Below, piece by piece: positions 28,937 through 37,823 of a stretch of 64,000 nucleotides of DNA. The translations under genes and the position numbers were made by a program. Positions within the stretch are counted from its first letter, which is position 1. Each line of letters begins with the position of its first letter. This DNA comes from Vibrio sp. NTOU-M3 (GTDB taxonomy: Bacteria; Pseudomonadota; Gammaproteobacteria; Enterobacterales; Vibrionaceae), in NCBI RefSeq assembly GCF_040869035.1, contig NZ_CP162100.1, positions 1,116,001-1,180,000 on the forward strand, in the 5' to 3' direction. The notes beneath the pieces were generated by a model, which was given only the letters and a program-made list of their open reading frames with translations, had not been told where the DNA came from and made no database searches.

Positions 28937-30178
28937 ATGTTTCAGTTTATGACCTCAACGCGCATTGTTTTCGGGGAAGGTGCGTTGCAGTCTTCGTTAT
29001 CTCTTTTTAATCAATATGGGTACAGCGTACTTCTCGTTACAGGGAAACGAACTGAACGGGCAAATCCTATTATTCGGTATCTGAAATCTCAAAAAATGCG
29101 TTACCAGCATGTTGCGATCTCGGGTGAGCCTAATATTACTATGGTCGAAGAAACGGCCAATATGGGCAGAAAATTTAAGCCGGAGATGGTGGTCGCTATT
29201 GGGGGCGGAAGCGTTCTCGATACAGGTAAAGCGTTAGCGGCAATCATTCCTAATCAGGGTGATGTGTACGATTATGTCGAAGTTGTTGGTCGTAGTGTTC
29301 CCTTGAAAACCAAACCTCTCCCTTTTATTGCTATTCCAACTACTGCAAGCACCGGCTCGGAAGTGACACGCAATGCCGTGTTACGCTCAGGGCAAGATCA
29401 AGTCAAAGTCAGCCTACGCAGCCCAGATATGTTGGCTGACATGGCTATCGTCGATCCGACATTAACATACGGCATGGACAGTTACACTTCAGGACGAGGT
29501 GCAATGGACGCATTTACCCATCTGATGGAAGCTTATGTATGTGGAGACCCGAACCCGTTGACCGATATGATCTGCGAAGAAGGGTTAAGAAGGTTAAAGA
29601 AATCGATTCTTCCCGCCTGTTTAAATGATGACTTTGCTGCTCGATCTGATCTTTCTTTTGCCGCAATGTTGGGTGGGATGGCCACTACCAATGCAAAGCT
29701 GGGGGCGGCACATGGTTTAGCATCAGCGCTTGGCGGCAAGCTTCATGCTCCTCATAGTGTTATCACCGCACGGCTCGCACCGCATGTAATGACGGAAAAT
29801 ATTCGAGCAGCTAAAGTGATGCAACGCAATGATGTATTACATCGTTATGCCAAGGTTGCTCAAATCCTTACAGGACGTATTAATGCTCATATTGAAGATA
29901 GTGTGCTATGGGTAAATATGATGCTAGATAAACTCAAACTTCCTGAACTTAGAGAGTTTGGTGTCTGCAGCACATCGTTTGAACAAGTCGCAGAAGATGC
30001 GTTGAAATCGGTAGCCATCAAAGGAAATCCACTACCATTAACCGAAGGACGTTTAGTTTATATATTGCAGCAAGTGTGTGAGTGTGATGGTCGGTGTGAA
30101 AGTGGTGGTGCTGTTCGTGATGATATAGAAGCACCCGCGATCATGTTTATGCAGGGAGAGCAGGTGGAGGAGCAATAA
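28937..30178 (+). CDS. Iron-type alcohol dehydrogenase
   Basis: A 413-residue group III (iron-dependent) alcohol dehydrogenase. The NAD(P) motif GGGSVLDTGKA lies near 93-103. Metal ligands can be placed by comparison with FucO: Asp and His in MDAFTH, a His opening HGLASALGG, and a second His 14 residues on (APHS). The extra histidine usual between these two (position +4) is a serine here, as in some other branches. The substrate is not predictable. GGGGAG precedes ATG 28937. It is convergent with hexR, a pairing that seems conserved in vibrios. Confidence 0.88.
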   Translation: MFQFMTSTRIVFGEGALQSSLSLFNQYGYSVLLVTGKRTERANPIIRYLKSQKMRYQHVAISGEPNITMVEETANMGRKFKPEMVVAIGGGSVLDTGKALAAIIPNQGDVYDYVEVVGRSVPLKTKPLPFIAIPTTASTGSEVTRNAVLRSGQDQVKVSLRSPDMLADMAIVDPTLTYGMDSYTSGRGAMDAFTHLMEAYVCGDPNPLTDMICEEGLRRLKKSILPACLNDDFAARSDLSFAAMLGGMATTNAKLGAAHGLASALGGKLHAPHSVITARLAPHVMTENIRAAKVMQRNDVLHRYAKVAQILTGRINAHIEDSVLWVNMMLDKLKLPELREFGVCSTSFEQVAEDALKSVAIKGNPLPLTEGRLVYILQQVCECDGRCESGGAVRDDIEAPAIMFMQGEQVEEQ

Positions 30179-30206
30179 AAAAGGAGCGTATACGCTCCTT
30201 TTTTTA
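30175..30206. terminator. Bidirectional terminator between the alcohol dehydrogenase and hexR
   Basis: AAAAAAGGAGCG-TATA-CGCTCCTTTTTT stem with T-runs on both strands; its right end overlaps the hexR stop codon and its left end the ADH stop. Confidence 0.88.
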
Positions 30207-31058
30207 AAAGTGTGATAGCTTGTCGTAGCGTGAGTCTTTTAATGCATCTTTAACACGCTTTAGGTTTTCTCTGAAACCTGAACCACGACGAAGCGTAAAG
30301 CCGGTTGCGAGTACATCAATGACAGTCATCTGTACTACTCGACTTGCCATCGGCATGTACACGTCAGTGTCTTCTGGAACATCTAATGAAATTGACAGTG
30401 AACTTGCTTTGTCGAGCGGAGAGTCCTTTGCTGTAATTGCAATGACTGTCGCACCGTTTTCACGGGCTAAATTAGCGATCTCAACTTGGCTCTTTGTTCG
30501 ACCGGTGTGGGAGATCAGCACGATAACGTCGTTATCAGTACAGTTAATGCAGCTCATTCGTTGCATTACGATATCTTCAAAACAAGTGATTGGGATATTA
30601 AAGCGAATAAACTTGTTCTGAGCATCCTTCGCCACAGCAGAAGATGCACCTAACCCGAAGAAGGAAATACGTTTGGCTTGTGTCAACAAATCAACCGCTC
30701 GGTTTACCTGCATTGGGTCTAGGCTATTTTTTGCCACATCAAGACACGCCATTGTTGATTCGAAAATCTTATGCGTGTACGCATCTGGGCCATCATCTTC
30801 CTCGACATTACGGTTCACATAAGGTGTCCCGTTAGCCAAGCTTTGCGCTAAATGAAGTTTAAAGTCTGGGAACCCTTTGGTGTCCAGTCGGCGGCAGAAT
30901 CGATTAACAGTTGGCTCACTAACGTCAGCCATCTTTGCCAGTGTGGCAATACTAGAATGGATAGCAGTCTGCGGTGACGCCATTATTACTTCGGCAACTT
31001 TACGCTCGGACTTACTAAAGTTTTCTAGATTTTTTTGAATTTTTTCTAATGTATTCAT
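30204..31058 (-). CDS. hexR: HexR, sugar-phosphate-responsive transcription regulator
   Basis: RpiR-family regulator of glucose and Entner-Doudoroff metabolism, which senses KDPG in gamma-proteobacteria. I start it at ATG 31058 (MNTLEKIQKNLENFSKSERK), the usual HexR N-terminus, giving 284 residues; the longer frame to 31148 adds an unrelated tail. HTH near residues 20-75 (TLAKMADVSEPTVNRFCRRL). SIS sugar-phosphate domain from about 125 (AKRISFFGLGASSAVAKDAQNK) to 260. HexR normally autoregulates and acts on zwf, edd-eda, pgk and related genes; I found no clear consensus operator nearby. Confidence 0.93.
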   Translation of the reverse strand: MNTLEKIQKNLENFSKSERKVAEVIMASPQTAIHSSIATLAKMADVSEPTVNRFCRRLDTKGFPDFKLHLAQSLANGTPYVNRNVEEDDGPDAYTHKIFESTMACLDVAKNSLDPMQVNRAVDLLTQAKRISFFGLGASSAVAKDAQNKFIRFNIPITCFEDIVMQRMSCINCTDNDVIVLISHTGRTKSQVEIANLARENGATVIAITAKDSPLDKASSLSISLDVPEDTDVYMPMASRVVQMTVIDVLATGFTLRRGSGFRENLKRVKDALKDSRYDKLSHF

Positions 31059-31341
31059 AGTGTTCACGAGAGTATAGAGAACAACTCGTTGGTTATGCCT
31101 GCCTGATTGGCATTGAGGGAATAAATGACTTCCCAAAGTAGGCAACAACTAACCAACGCCATGGAACCAGTATAAACCTAACCTTTAGGTTTACAGTAAT
31201 TTTTATACATATCAATTGGTGAGAATATGACAGGCCTCAAGTAAATTTTGTCTAAACTACAAAAAAACTTAGCTTAAGTGCTCAAATAATCAGAATGAGG
31301 CCCGGAATGACATATAAATTACATCAAATAGAAAGAAATTT

Positions 31342-32988
31342 TCACTTTTGCGTAATTTGACGTGCCAGAGTATCAAGTTGTGCCATGAGATTTGGTGCCT
31401 GTTTTGCGATTTCTCGCTGCTCACATAAAACGGATGTCAAAATATCATTCGTTGTCAGTGGGTTAGCTAAAACGACTCGGAATACAATGGTGTCAGCTCT
31501 TTGCCATTTCTCTGGGTTGAGTTGGGTTCGGGACACAAACGATTTACCGGTTTCCCGTTGACGTTTTTGAATGAACTTAGTCAACTCGTTTAGTAACTGA
31601 TTGAGTGAAAGTGCTTCGTTATCATCTGCTTTATCTAACGCTTTTCGTACGTGCACTGGTATGTAGCGATAGGTGAGAAGACACAATTCAGGTTGTGAAA
31701 TGAGCTCAAAATCGTCTTGGTCAGCCACCAAATCTGCAAAATAACGCGCTTTGGTAATGCTTTGATCGATAAGTAGCTCGTAGCCAGGGCGGCTGATAAT
31801 GTGCATTGCGGCATAAACAAGCATCGCCATCCCTGAACGAGAGCCCTCTAGTGTATGGCTTCCTAAATCTTTAGAACCTTGACGTAAGATGTACTGAGCA
31901 TGATGCTCAATAGACTTCATGGCATCAGGATCTTTAAACAGAACCATGCCAGCTCCCATTGGGATATAGAGTTGCTTATGGGCGTCAATGGTGACGGAAT
32001 CAGCCAATTCAATGCCATTGAGTAGGTGGCGATAGGTATTCGACATTAACGTCGCACCACCCCATGCTGCATCAACGTGGAAGTGACAGTCTTCTTGCTG
32101 ACAGATCTTAGCGATAGCGTTTAACGGATCAATGTTGCCCGTTTCAGTGGTACCAGCCACCCCAACGACGGCAAATGGTTTGATATTCTGTTCTTTTAAT
32201 GCGGTGATCTGGCGCTGTAAATCTTCAGGACAAATACGATTGTCCGCGCCTGTTTTTACAGGCACCAAGCCCTGTTGACCAATACCAAGGACGTCGGCAG
32301 CTTTCTTCAGTGAATAGTGTCCTCTTTCAGACACCAAAACTGCTAACCCTTGATAGCCATAGTGAGCCATTGCTCGGAAAAGGCCTTCTTTTTCCACTCC
32401 TTGAAACTCACCATTTGCTTTCAGCGCGTTATTTCGAGCAACCCAAAGTGCAGTAATGTTGGCGATTGTACCGCCGGAGCAAAACGCACCGAGAGAGTGT
32501 ACAGCGCTATGCATCCATCGCGAGTAAAAGTCGTCGCTTTGGTTGTAAATAAGCCGGTGGAGCATTCCAAGCACTTGGCGTTCTAAAGGCGTAAATGCCT
32601 TTGACGTTTCGATCTTCACCAAATTCTGGTTTAGCGCGATCATAATTTTCGACAAAGGCATCAAAAAATAAGGAAGCGCAGAGGTCATGTGACCAATAAA
32701 ACTAGGTGAAGAAGTGTGTACTGAATGAGATACCAAGGTATCAAGCAGGTGCTGTGTATGATCCGAAACAAATGCCGGTTGTTCAGGCATAGCTGATGTT
32801 GAGAAATCTTTCTCAATGTCACGCAAAGGCTTTTCTTCTGCAACGATATGTTCGCGCAGGAATTTATTTAGGTTTTGCGATAACTCTTCATCAATTTTAG
32901 TTAAGGTGGAGTCTGGTCCTTCGGGAACCGTGAAAATTCGAAGTAAACTTTCGAAACTCACATCCGCCGTTTTATGTTCCATAACCAT
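31342..32988 (-). CDS. panP: PLP-dependent aspartate 1-decarboxylase PanP
   Basis: A 548-residue group II PLP decarboxylase. The cofactor lysine is K338 in DAHKQLY and the PLP-ring aspartate is in HVDAAWGG (304-311). Length and N-terminus (SFESLLRIFTVPEG) fit PanP, the aspartate 1-decarboxylase that supplies beta-alanine for coenzyme A in vibrios, where it replaces the pyruvoyl enzyme PanD. Older annotations of this gene as glutamate decarboxylase are common. ATG 32988 and ATG 32982 are both possible; neither has a good ribosome site. Confidence 0.85.
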   Translation of the reverse strand: MVMEHKTADVSFESLLRIFTVPEGPDSTLTKIDEELSQNLNKFLREHIVAEEKPLRDIEKDFSTSAMPEQPAFVSDHTQHLLDTLVSHSVHTSSPSFIGHMTSALPYFLMPLSKIMIALNQNLVKIETSKAFTPLERQVLGMLHRLIYNQSDDFYSRWMHSAVHSLGAFCSGGTIANITALWVARNNALKANGEFQGVEKEGLFRAMAHYGYQGLAVLVSERGHYSLKKAADVLGIGQQGLVPVKTGADNRICPEDLQRQITALKEQNIKPFAVVGVAGTTETGNIDPLNAIAKICQQEDCHFHVDAAWGGATLMSNTYRHLLNGIELADSVTIDAHKQLYIPMGAGMVLFKDPDAMKSIEHHAQYILRQGSKDLGSHTLEGSRSGMAMLVYAAMHIISRPGYELLIDQSITKARYFADLVADQDDFELISQPELCLLTYRYIPVHVRKALDKADDNEALSLNQLLNELTKFIQKRQRETGKSFVSRTQLNPEKWQRADTIVFRVVLANPLTTNDILTSVLCEQREIAKQAPNLMAQLDTLARQITQK

Positions 32989-33040
32989 ACAACGATTGCT
33001 CTAATTGAATTGTTTTTCTTGCAGGCGGGACAATCTAAAC

Positions 33041-33062
33041 GAAAACGGGACTAATGTCCCGT
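33041..33062 (-). terminator. Terminator after the small exported protein gene
   Basis: ACGGGAC-TAAT... arms 33045-33051 and 33056-33062 pair over seven bases; the minus-strand end continues TTTTCG. Confidence 0.75.
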
Positions 33063-33095
33063 CTTAAATGTTACATCTCGCGATAGAAATCTTAG

Positions 33096-33608
33096 TTAAG
33101 GGCAGGAAATCTGCTCAAGCTGCTTAATTGCACCATTATAGCGGGTTAAAGCTTGGTCAATTTGAGTAGGGTGGCTCAATAGATCAGCGAATGCTGAGCG
33201 AAGCTCGTAGTTCTGATTGTGAGGCTTAGCTTGGCGATCGTTAAAGGTCTTCTGAGCGATAGTACCAAGTTCATCACTGCGTGAGGCAAGAACTTTTACG
33301 TCATGCTGCTCGAGCTTTAACCACGCCTCGACAGGTTGTGCTGTCGCAACTTTTGAAGGGTCATTTTGTAAAAAGTATTTAACGGCTGCTCGATTGAGCT
33401 CAAAGTGGTTTTTCCTACCTTGCAAAAACCATTGGCTCACTTCTGCAAGATCTGGGTATTGCTGTACGGTTAACGTTGTCAGATCTTCATACCAATGTAT
33501 GGAAGCGTCAATGTAAGCATCGTATTTCTTGGATAAACAAGCATTATCTGCTGCAAAAGACATCGTTGATGCTGTAGTTAGTAACAGCGCAACAATAGTG
33601 CGTTTCAT
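33096..33608 (-). CDS. Conserved exported protein of unknown function
   Basis: From ATG 33608 (AAGGA ribosome site six bases upstream) it encodes 170 residues. A clear signal peptide (MKRTIVALLLTTASTMSFA) precedes a helical, Trp/Gln-rich mature part starting ADNACLSKKYDAY and ending EQISCP, so the two cysteines may form a disulfide that ties the ends. No enzymatic motif is seen. A helical-bundle periplasmic protein is likely. I recall it as a conserved neighbour of panP in vibrios, without a known role. The longer frame to 33656 lacks a ribosome site. Confidence 0.75.
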   Translation of the reverse strand: MKRTIVALLLTTASTMSFAADNACLSKKYDAYIDASIHWYEDLTTLTVQQYPDLAEVSQWFLQGRKNHFELNRAAVKYFLQNDPSKVATAQPVEAWLKLEQHDVKVLASRSDELGTIAQKTFNDRQAKPHNQNYELRSAFADLLSHPTQIDQALTRYNGAIKQLEQISCP

Positions 33609-33691
33609 AATCAATCCTTTTGAAGTTACTTCTATATCATTATTATATTTTCGCAAACATCATAGAGAATATGTGCGAACTTTCCTGCGAT

Positions 33692-34597
33692 CTAGCCTAC
33701 AAGTGATACAAAGAATAGCATTAAAACAGGCACTAATAAGCTGAGAATAAACCCACTAACAATGGCAACAGGCACGCACCGTACCCCACCTGTTGTTTGG
33801 ATGACGGGCAAAGTAAAATCCATTGCGGTTGCACCTGCATAACCTATAGACGTGCACGGACGGTTGCGGATAAACAAGGGGATAAGTACTAAGGATACTA
33901 ATTCTCTAAGCAGCTCTATCATGAATGAAGCGCCACCATAAACGGGGCCAAAGGCGTCACCCATCAAGATTCCCGCGAGAGAATACCAGCCAAAACCAGA
34001 CGCCATCGCTAACCCTTTATATGGGTTGATATCTAACACAAATGCGGAGAGGAGGCCCCCAATCATTGAGCTGATGATAACAATCAGGGCGATGATCATT
34101 CCATGTTTGTTGAGCAGAATTTGTTTTAGCGTCAGGCCACTGTTTCTCAACTGAATACCGATAAAAAACAGCAAGGCAAATAAGATCCACTCGCTAGCGG
34201 TATCAACCCAGCCTAAATCGATGGAAAGCATCAGCCCGACAACTAAGCCACCACCGACGACAAAAATGAGCTTTAGAGACTCTAATGCCATGCTCGACAG
34301 TGGCAGTTTGCTGTGCTTTGTATCGGTGTCTATCGGCATGAATTTGTCGATGAGAGGAAGTGTTGCTAAGTTGCATAAGCCAATGCAAGCAAAGAACACA
34401 CCGGTATATTTCAGAATAAGCTGTAAATTCTGTCCAAGGTTATCCAGTGCGGCCAAGCTGAGGCCCATTAACGCCAATATGACGTAGATAAGATTCGATG
34501 TGATCTTATTAATGGATTCTAAGCGAGAGGGGTTAGAGACAGAAATTAAATACCCCGCAACAAGCGGGGCAAATATAAACAGCATTCCTGAGAACAT
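33692..34597 (-). CDS. lysO: LysO-family lysine exporter (DUF340)
   Basis: A 301-residue inner-membrane protein with about eight helices, the length of E. coli LysO (YbjE), which exports L-lysine and toxic analogues. Family features include the N-terminal 'MLFIFAPLVAGYLIS' helix and a conserved C-terminal half with 'GFGWYSLAGILMGDAFGPVYGG' and 'GYAGATAMDFTLPVIQTTGG'. In E. coli lysO is ArgR/lysine controlled; no such control is visible here. The next gene upstream (HDOD) ends 20 bases before its start, so the two may be co-transcribed. Confidence 0.88.
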   Translation of the reverse strand: MFSGMLFIFAPLVAGYLISVSNPSRLESINKITSNLIYVILALMGLSLAALDNLGQNLQLILKYTGVFFACIGLCNLATLPLIDKFMPIDTDTKHSKLPLSSMALESLKLIFVVGGGLVVGLMLSIDLGWVDTASEWILFALLFFIGIQLRNSGLTLKQILLNKHGMIIALIVIISSMIGGLLSAFVLDINPYKGLAMASGFGWYSLAGILMGDAFGPVYGGASFMIELLRELVSLVLIPLFIRNRPCTSIGYAGATAMDFTLPVIQTTGGVRCVPVAIVSGFILSLLVPVLMLFFVSLVG

Positions 34598-34617
34598 GGC
34601 ACTTCCTGTTAGCGTTA

Positions 34618-35538
34618 TTAAAGGCCGCTAGCGTTAATAACTTCATCAATCTGAGTTTTGAACTCAATATCACTCAAATTGCTGAGTTTGTACAGAATAT
34701 CTGCACCGGTAATGTCAAATTCAACAGTATGTTCATCGATACTCTCATCTTTACGACGGAACATCAGAATGTGGTTAGCCATACGTGCAATATCAAGGTA
34801 TTTCACGTCATAAGCAGAAATAGACGAAGATTCATTAGTTGCAACTTCAATAAAATCATTATCGAAGCCCCAACTGGTCAATACCATTTTACTGGCGATA
34901 GAACATTGGTTATTAAAGATCTGTAGTGCGATATCTTGATCGAGATAATTACCGCGCTCTAAGTAGAGGTAATATTCACTGACAATGCAGAACAAGCCAA
35001 TATCAGCTAATAAACCAGTGAGAAGCGCTTTATCTGTTTCGATATTGCGATATTCACTGTTATTACTTTCTTTAAAACCTTTGGCAACCATCACCATAGT
35101 GGCGGCAAGCTCGCGAGAATTCGCGGCACTCTCAAGCAGAATTTGATTGCACTCTTTGCTCATATTTACTGAATGCTTTAGCTGCTCAATCGCTTGAGCG
35201 GTGACAATATCTCGAACACGCAAGATTCCAAGTCGAGATACTGCAGTGACTAAGTCAGTGCAAGTGATGTTTCGGCGATTAAAAATGACAGAGTTTGCAA
35301 CACGGATAACAATGGCGGCTAAACCGGGATCTTCTAGAAGACAATCGGCGACATCACTGACGGAAGTCATCTCTTGAGTGCATAGCTTTTGAATACGTAA
35401 TACGACTTCTGGAATAGGAGGAAGGGAAATTTTTCCAGTACTAATGGACTGCTCAATAAGTTGAGCAAATTCGGTTTCGATTCCCTTGATCAACAGCTCG
35501 TTGTTCTCAGGGAGCCAGTAAAAAGATAAATGATTCAT
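34618..35538 (-). CDS. HDOD-domain protein
   Basis: A 306-residue protein with an HDOD domain over about residues 35-240: ISLPPIPEVVLRIQKLC, then CLLEDPGLAAIVIRVANS and TAVSRLGILRVRDIV, the standard landmarks. HDOD proteins resemble HD phosphohydrolases but lack the metal-binding HD pair, and serve signalling roles in motility, cyclic-di-GMP and biofilm pathways. Effector unknown here. The N-terminal 30 residues (LSFYWLPENNELL) and the last 60 are outside the domain. It is likely co-transcribed with lysO. Confidence 0.88.
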   Translation of the reverse strand: MNHLSFYWLPENNELLIKGIETEFAQLIEQSISTGKISLPPIPEVVLRIQKLCTQEMTSVSDVADCLLEDPGLAAIVIRVANSVIFNRRNITCTDLVTAVSRLGILRVRDIVTAQAIEQLKHSVNMSKECNQILLESAANSRELAATMVMVAKGFKESNNSEYRNIETDKALLTGLLADIGLFCIVSEYYLYLERGNYLDQDIALQIFNNQCSIASKMVLTSWGFDNDFIEVATNESSSISAYDVKYLDIARMANHILMFRRKDESIDEHTVEFDITGADILYKLSNLSDIEFKTQIDEVINASGL

Positions 35539-35903
35539 AAAAGAGTTTTTAGATGACGTTACATATACAGTGTAACTTTTCTACGAGGAGATAGGCAAAT
35601 AAGTTGTAACGAACAATTGATGTCTATCGAAAGAATTTCCTAATGACGAGTGCTGTTTTTTTGACGGTAACTATCAAAAAAACTCGCCACGTGATATCTG
35701 TCACTAATTGATATGAATTTAGTTTAATTGATGTGAGCTGTGCACAGACTTATTTTTCAACGTTAACTATCATTTATGGTATTCGATATTGGCACAACAC
35801 AATACAAATAAACTTACAGTTGGCCAAACAGTTTACTTTTTCGCTTTAAAGCTGCTTCTATCTGGTGATCAAAAATAATCGGGGTTATAGATTAAAAGGA
35901 TCA
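35539..35903. promoter_or_regulatory. Divergent control region between the HDOD gene and tfoX
   Basis: 365 bases, AT-rich. A stem of TTTTTTTGA with TCAAAAAAA lies at 35655-35682, extended by GAG/CTC outside a bulge. A TGTGCACA palindrome at 35739-35746 sits inside a CRP-like but badly spaced element. The tfoX leader (listed separately) occupies the right end. No gene is seen. Confidence 0.4.
35866..35903 (+). promoter_or_regulatory. tfoX leader hairpin around the ribosome site
   Basis: TGATC (35866-35870) pairs with GATCA (35899-35903), and TAATC (35876-35880) with GATTA (35890-35894). The AAAAGGA ribosome site is caught in the internal loop and outer stem, directly before ATG 35904. In V. 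cholerae the tfoX leader folds to block translation until the chitin-induced small RNA TfoR opens it; this hairpin fits that scheme. The fold is my reading; the regulation is known from V. cholerae. Confidence 0.55.
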
Positions 35904-36491
35904 ATGGATATGACAGAGCAATCGTTCATGCAGTACGTTAGCAAATTTGGTACTTTCCAAAAACGCTCTATGTTCGGTGGTACCGGCTTGTTTCAGGAAG
36001 AAGCAATGTTTGCACTTATCAGTGCGGATAAGATTTTTATTCGAGGTGGTGATGAGTTAGACCCTCAGCTAATTGAGCTCGGTTGTCAGAAGTATCGTCA
36101 TGTTAAAAAACAGACGACGGCAACTGTAAACTATTATGAAGTGACAGAGCTATTTACAGAGAGAAGTGAGCAGCTTGACCATATTGTAAAACAGTCAATT
36201 GAATACTCAGTTTCTCAACGTAAATTCAAAAAATCATCGGCTAACCGTCGTTTACGAGATTTGCCTAATATGCAACTTACATTAGAGCGAATGGTGAAAA
36301 AGGCGGGCATTGAAGATGTTGAAACATTTATGGAGTTAGGTGCGGCTGAAGTCTTCAGTAAAGTACGTCAGACATATGGCAGTGATGTTGATGTGAAATT
36401 GCTATGGAAATTCGCTGGTGCGATAGAAGGCATTCATTGGAAATTGCTCCAAGAGCCACGTAAGCGTCAGCTATTATCGAACTGTCAGTAA
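35904..36491 (+). CDS. tfoX: TfoX, natural-competence regulator
   Basis: Master activator of chitin-induced natural transformation and, in V. cholerae, of type VI secretion. From ATG 35904 (AAAAGGA upstream) it has 195 residues; an ATG at 35865 in frame adds 13 residues that belong to the leader. TfoX N-terminal domain about residues 8-100 (FGTFQKRSMFGGTGLFQEEAMFAL is the signature) and C-terminal helical domain about 115-190 (LRDLPNMQLTLERMVKKAGI). A single gene with a strong terminator. Confidence 0.95.
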   Translation: MDMTEQSFMQYVSKFGTFQKRSMFGGTGLFQEEAMFALISADKIFIRGGDELDPQLIELGCQKYRHVKKQTTATVNYYEVTELFTERSEQLDHIVKQSIEYSVSQRKFKKSSANRRLRDLPNMQLTLERMVKKAGIEDVETFMELGAAEVFSKVRQTYGSDVDVKLLWKFAGAIEGIHWKLLQEPRKRQLLSNCQ

Positions 36492-36507
36492 ACCGTATTC
36501 TAAATAT

Positions 36508-36537
36508 AAAAAACCGAGACATTTGTCTCGGTTTTTT
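36508..36537. terminator. Terminator between tfoX and the YfaZ-like gene
   Basis: AAAAAACCGAGAC-ATTT-GTCTCGGTTTTTT, a perfect 13-bp stem with T-run, works for tfoX and possibly on the minus strand too. Confidence 0.9.
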
Positions 36538-36543
36538 GTTTAT

Positions 36544-36578
36544 TTATGTCCAAGAGCTTTAAGCTTGCTTGGACATAA
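36544..36578 (-). other. Extra hairpin at the 3' end of the YfaZ-like gene
   Basis: TTATGTCCAAG (36544-36554) pairs perfectly with CTTGGACATAA (36568-36578), with a smaller AGCTT/AAGCT stem inside. No clean U-run on the minus strand. It probably protects or helps end the yfaZ transcript. Confidence 0.55.
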
Positions 36579-36585
36579 CAACGAA

Positions 36586-37134
36586 TTAGAACTTGAAGCG
36601 AGTGGTAAACATGATCTGGTCGCCATAGAAATCATTGATACGAGCTTCTGCGCCGAGAGAGAAAAGTTCTGTAGAGTGGAAGCGAGCGTATGCACCACCA
36701 ATCCAGTCATCATTATCATCAATCGACACGTAACCAAGCTTACCACCAACTTCTAGTTGAGGACCTAGCCATTGGCGTACACCTAAGTTCAGTTCCATAC
36801 CGGTATCAGTGCCTTTATCTGCACCGTCATCAACTAAACGGAAAAGCATTTCACCCGTAAAGTCTGCCCAGTTATTTATTGGAGCGTGGAAACCGAAGCC
36901 TGCTGCTGCATCATAATCGCCTTCAAACTCAGAATCGACGCGGCCAATAACGTGAGCATTCGGGTGGATGGACTTACTCATTGCAGCACCGAAAGTAACT
37001 GGACTGGCACCAATGCGAGCCTCAAGATAATCGTAACTGAAGTTACTCATTACCGATGGGCTATTAGGATCAGTGTTTGCGAAAGAGTGGCCAGATGCAA
37101 GCACAAGCGCTGTTGCTAAGATTGTTTTACGCAT
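36586..37134 (-). CDS. YfaZ-family outer-membrane protein
   Basis: A 182-residue protein with an N-terminal signal peptide (MRKTILATALVLASGHSFA) and alternating polar/aromatic strands, ending in 'MFTTRFKF', whose terminal Phe is the BAM recognition signal of beta-barrels. Family fit is YfaZ-like, a small barrel of unclear function. Residues 75-85 (SEFEGDYDAAAGF) and 130-160 look like strand-turn-strand repeats. A single gene convergent with tfoX. Confidence 0.8.
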   Translation of the reverse strand: MRKTILATALVLASGHSFANTDPNSPSVMSNFSYDYLEARIGASPVTFGAAMSKSIHPNAHVIGRVDSEFEGDYDAAAGFGFHAPINNWADFTGEMLFRLVDDGADKGTDTGMELNLGVRQWLGPQLEVGGKLGYVSIDDNDDWIGGAYARFHSTELFSLGAEARINDFYGDQIMFTTRFKF

Positions 37135-37315
37135 ACGAACGATAAACCTATTTAAAATTGTTAGTTTCCTTGGTCTTTAGCGACGACTCGCCACGACGTT
37201 ATGTTTACGACATGATAATGCATCCAGACGGGTAGTCACCAAATAAATGTCATTGTTTTGTCGCTACTTCATAAAATAAGCAATCTGTGTGCCAAATCAA
37301 TATGCTATCTGGTTA

Positions 37316-37813
37316 TTATTCTCCGAAATTGATCCGGTTATCTGCGATTGCGTTAAAGATTTTTTCTGTATCGAGAACTTGGGCCCATTGCATGAGATCC
37401 GGGTCATTGTTAATGACATATTGTGTTAGCTGCGCTTTTACGGTGTCTCTTAAGTCGTCTCCTCGCCAAGGTTTGGCAATATAAAAATCAAGACTGGAGT
37501 GATTGACTGCTTCTACGGTGTCTTCTAATCCTGCTTGGCCGGTGAGTAGCAGTTTTCTGGTTGCTTGGGTGGCATCGTCTTGGTTCAGCTCGATCAGAAA
37601 GCTGATTCCAGTTTGCTCAGGCATGATGTGATCACAGAGAATGAGTGCGAGCGGTATCTCTTCATTTTTATATTCTTCAATGATTTCCTTAGCTTCAGAG
37701 ACCGACTCCGCCGCTTCGATGGAAAAATGCGCTTCAAACTCGTCGAGATCTTGAATCACGCTGTCTAAGACTTCACGTTCATCGTCGACACATAAGATTA
37801 GGTATTTACTCAT
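37316..37813 (-). CDS. Response regulator (receiver domain)
   Basis: A 165-residue single-receiver protein. The acidic pair D10-D11 (LCVDDE), phosphoacceptor D61 (LILCDHIMPEQTG), switch Thr near 91 (LLLTGQAG) and K114 (YIAKPW) are all intact. About 35 C-terminal residues follow the receiver with no DNA-binding domain, so output is by protein contact. It lies 10 bases after the sensor kinase gene and is clearly co-transcribed. Its receiver resembles the kinase's N-terminal domain along its whole length, suggesting a duplication. Confidence 0.93.
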   Translation of the reverse strand: MSKYLILCVDDEREVLDSVIQDLDEFEAHFSIEAAESVSEAKEIIEEYKNEEIPLALILCDHIMPEQTGISFLIELNQDDATQATRKLLLTGQAGLEDTVEAVNHSSLDFYIAKPWRGDDLRDTVKAQLTQYVINNDPDLMQWAQVLDTEKIFNAIADNRINFGE

Positions 37814-37823
37814 GGATGACTCC

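Noticed and set aside
31240..31265. Possible HexR operator between hexR and panP
   Set aside because: TTTGT...ACAAA symmetry is visible but the core does not fit the TGTAATTAAATTACA consensus.
35735..35752. CRP-like site upstream of tfoX
   Set aside because: TGTGA is present but the partner TCACA is absent at the right distance; only a TGTGCACA palindrome remains.
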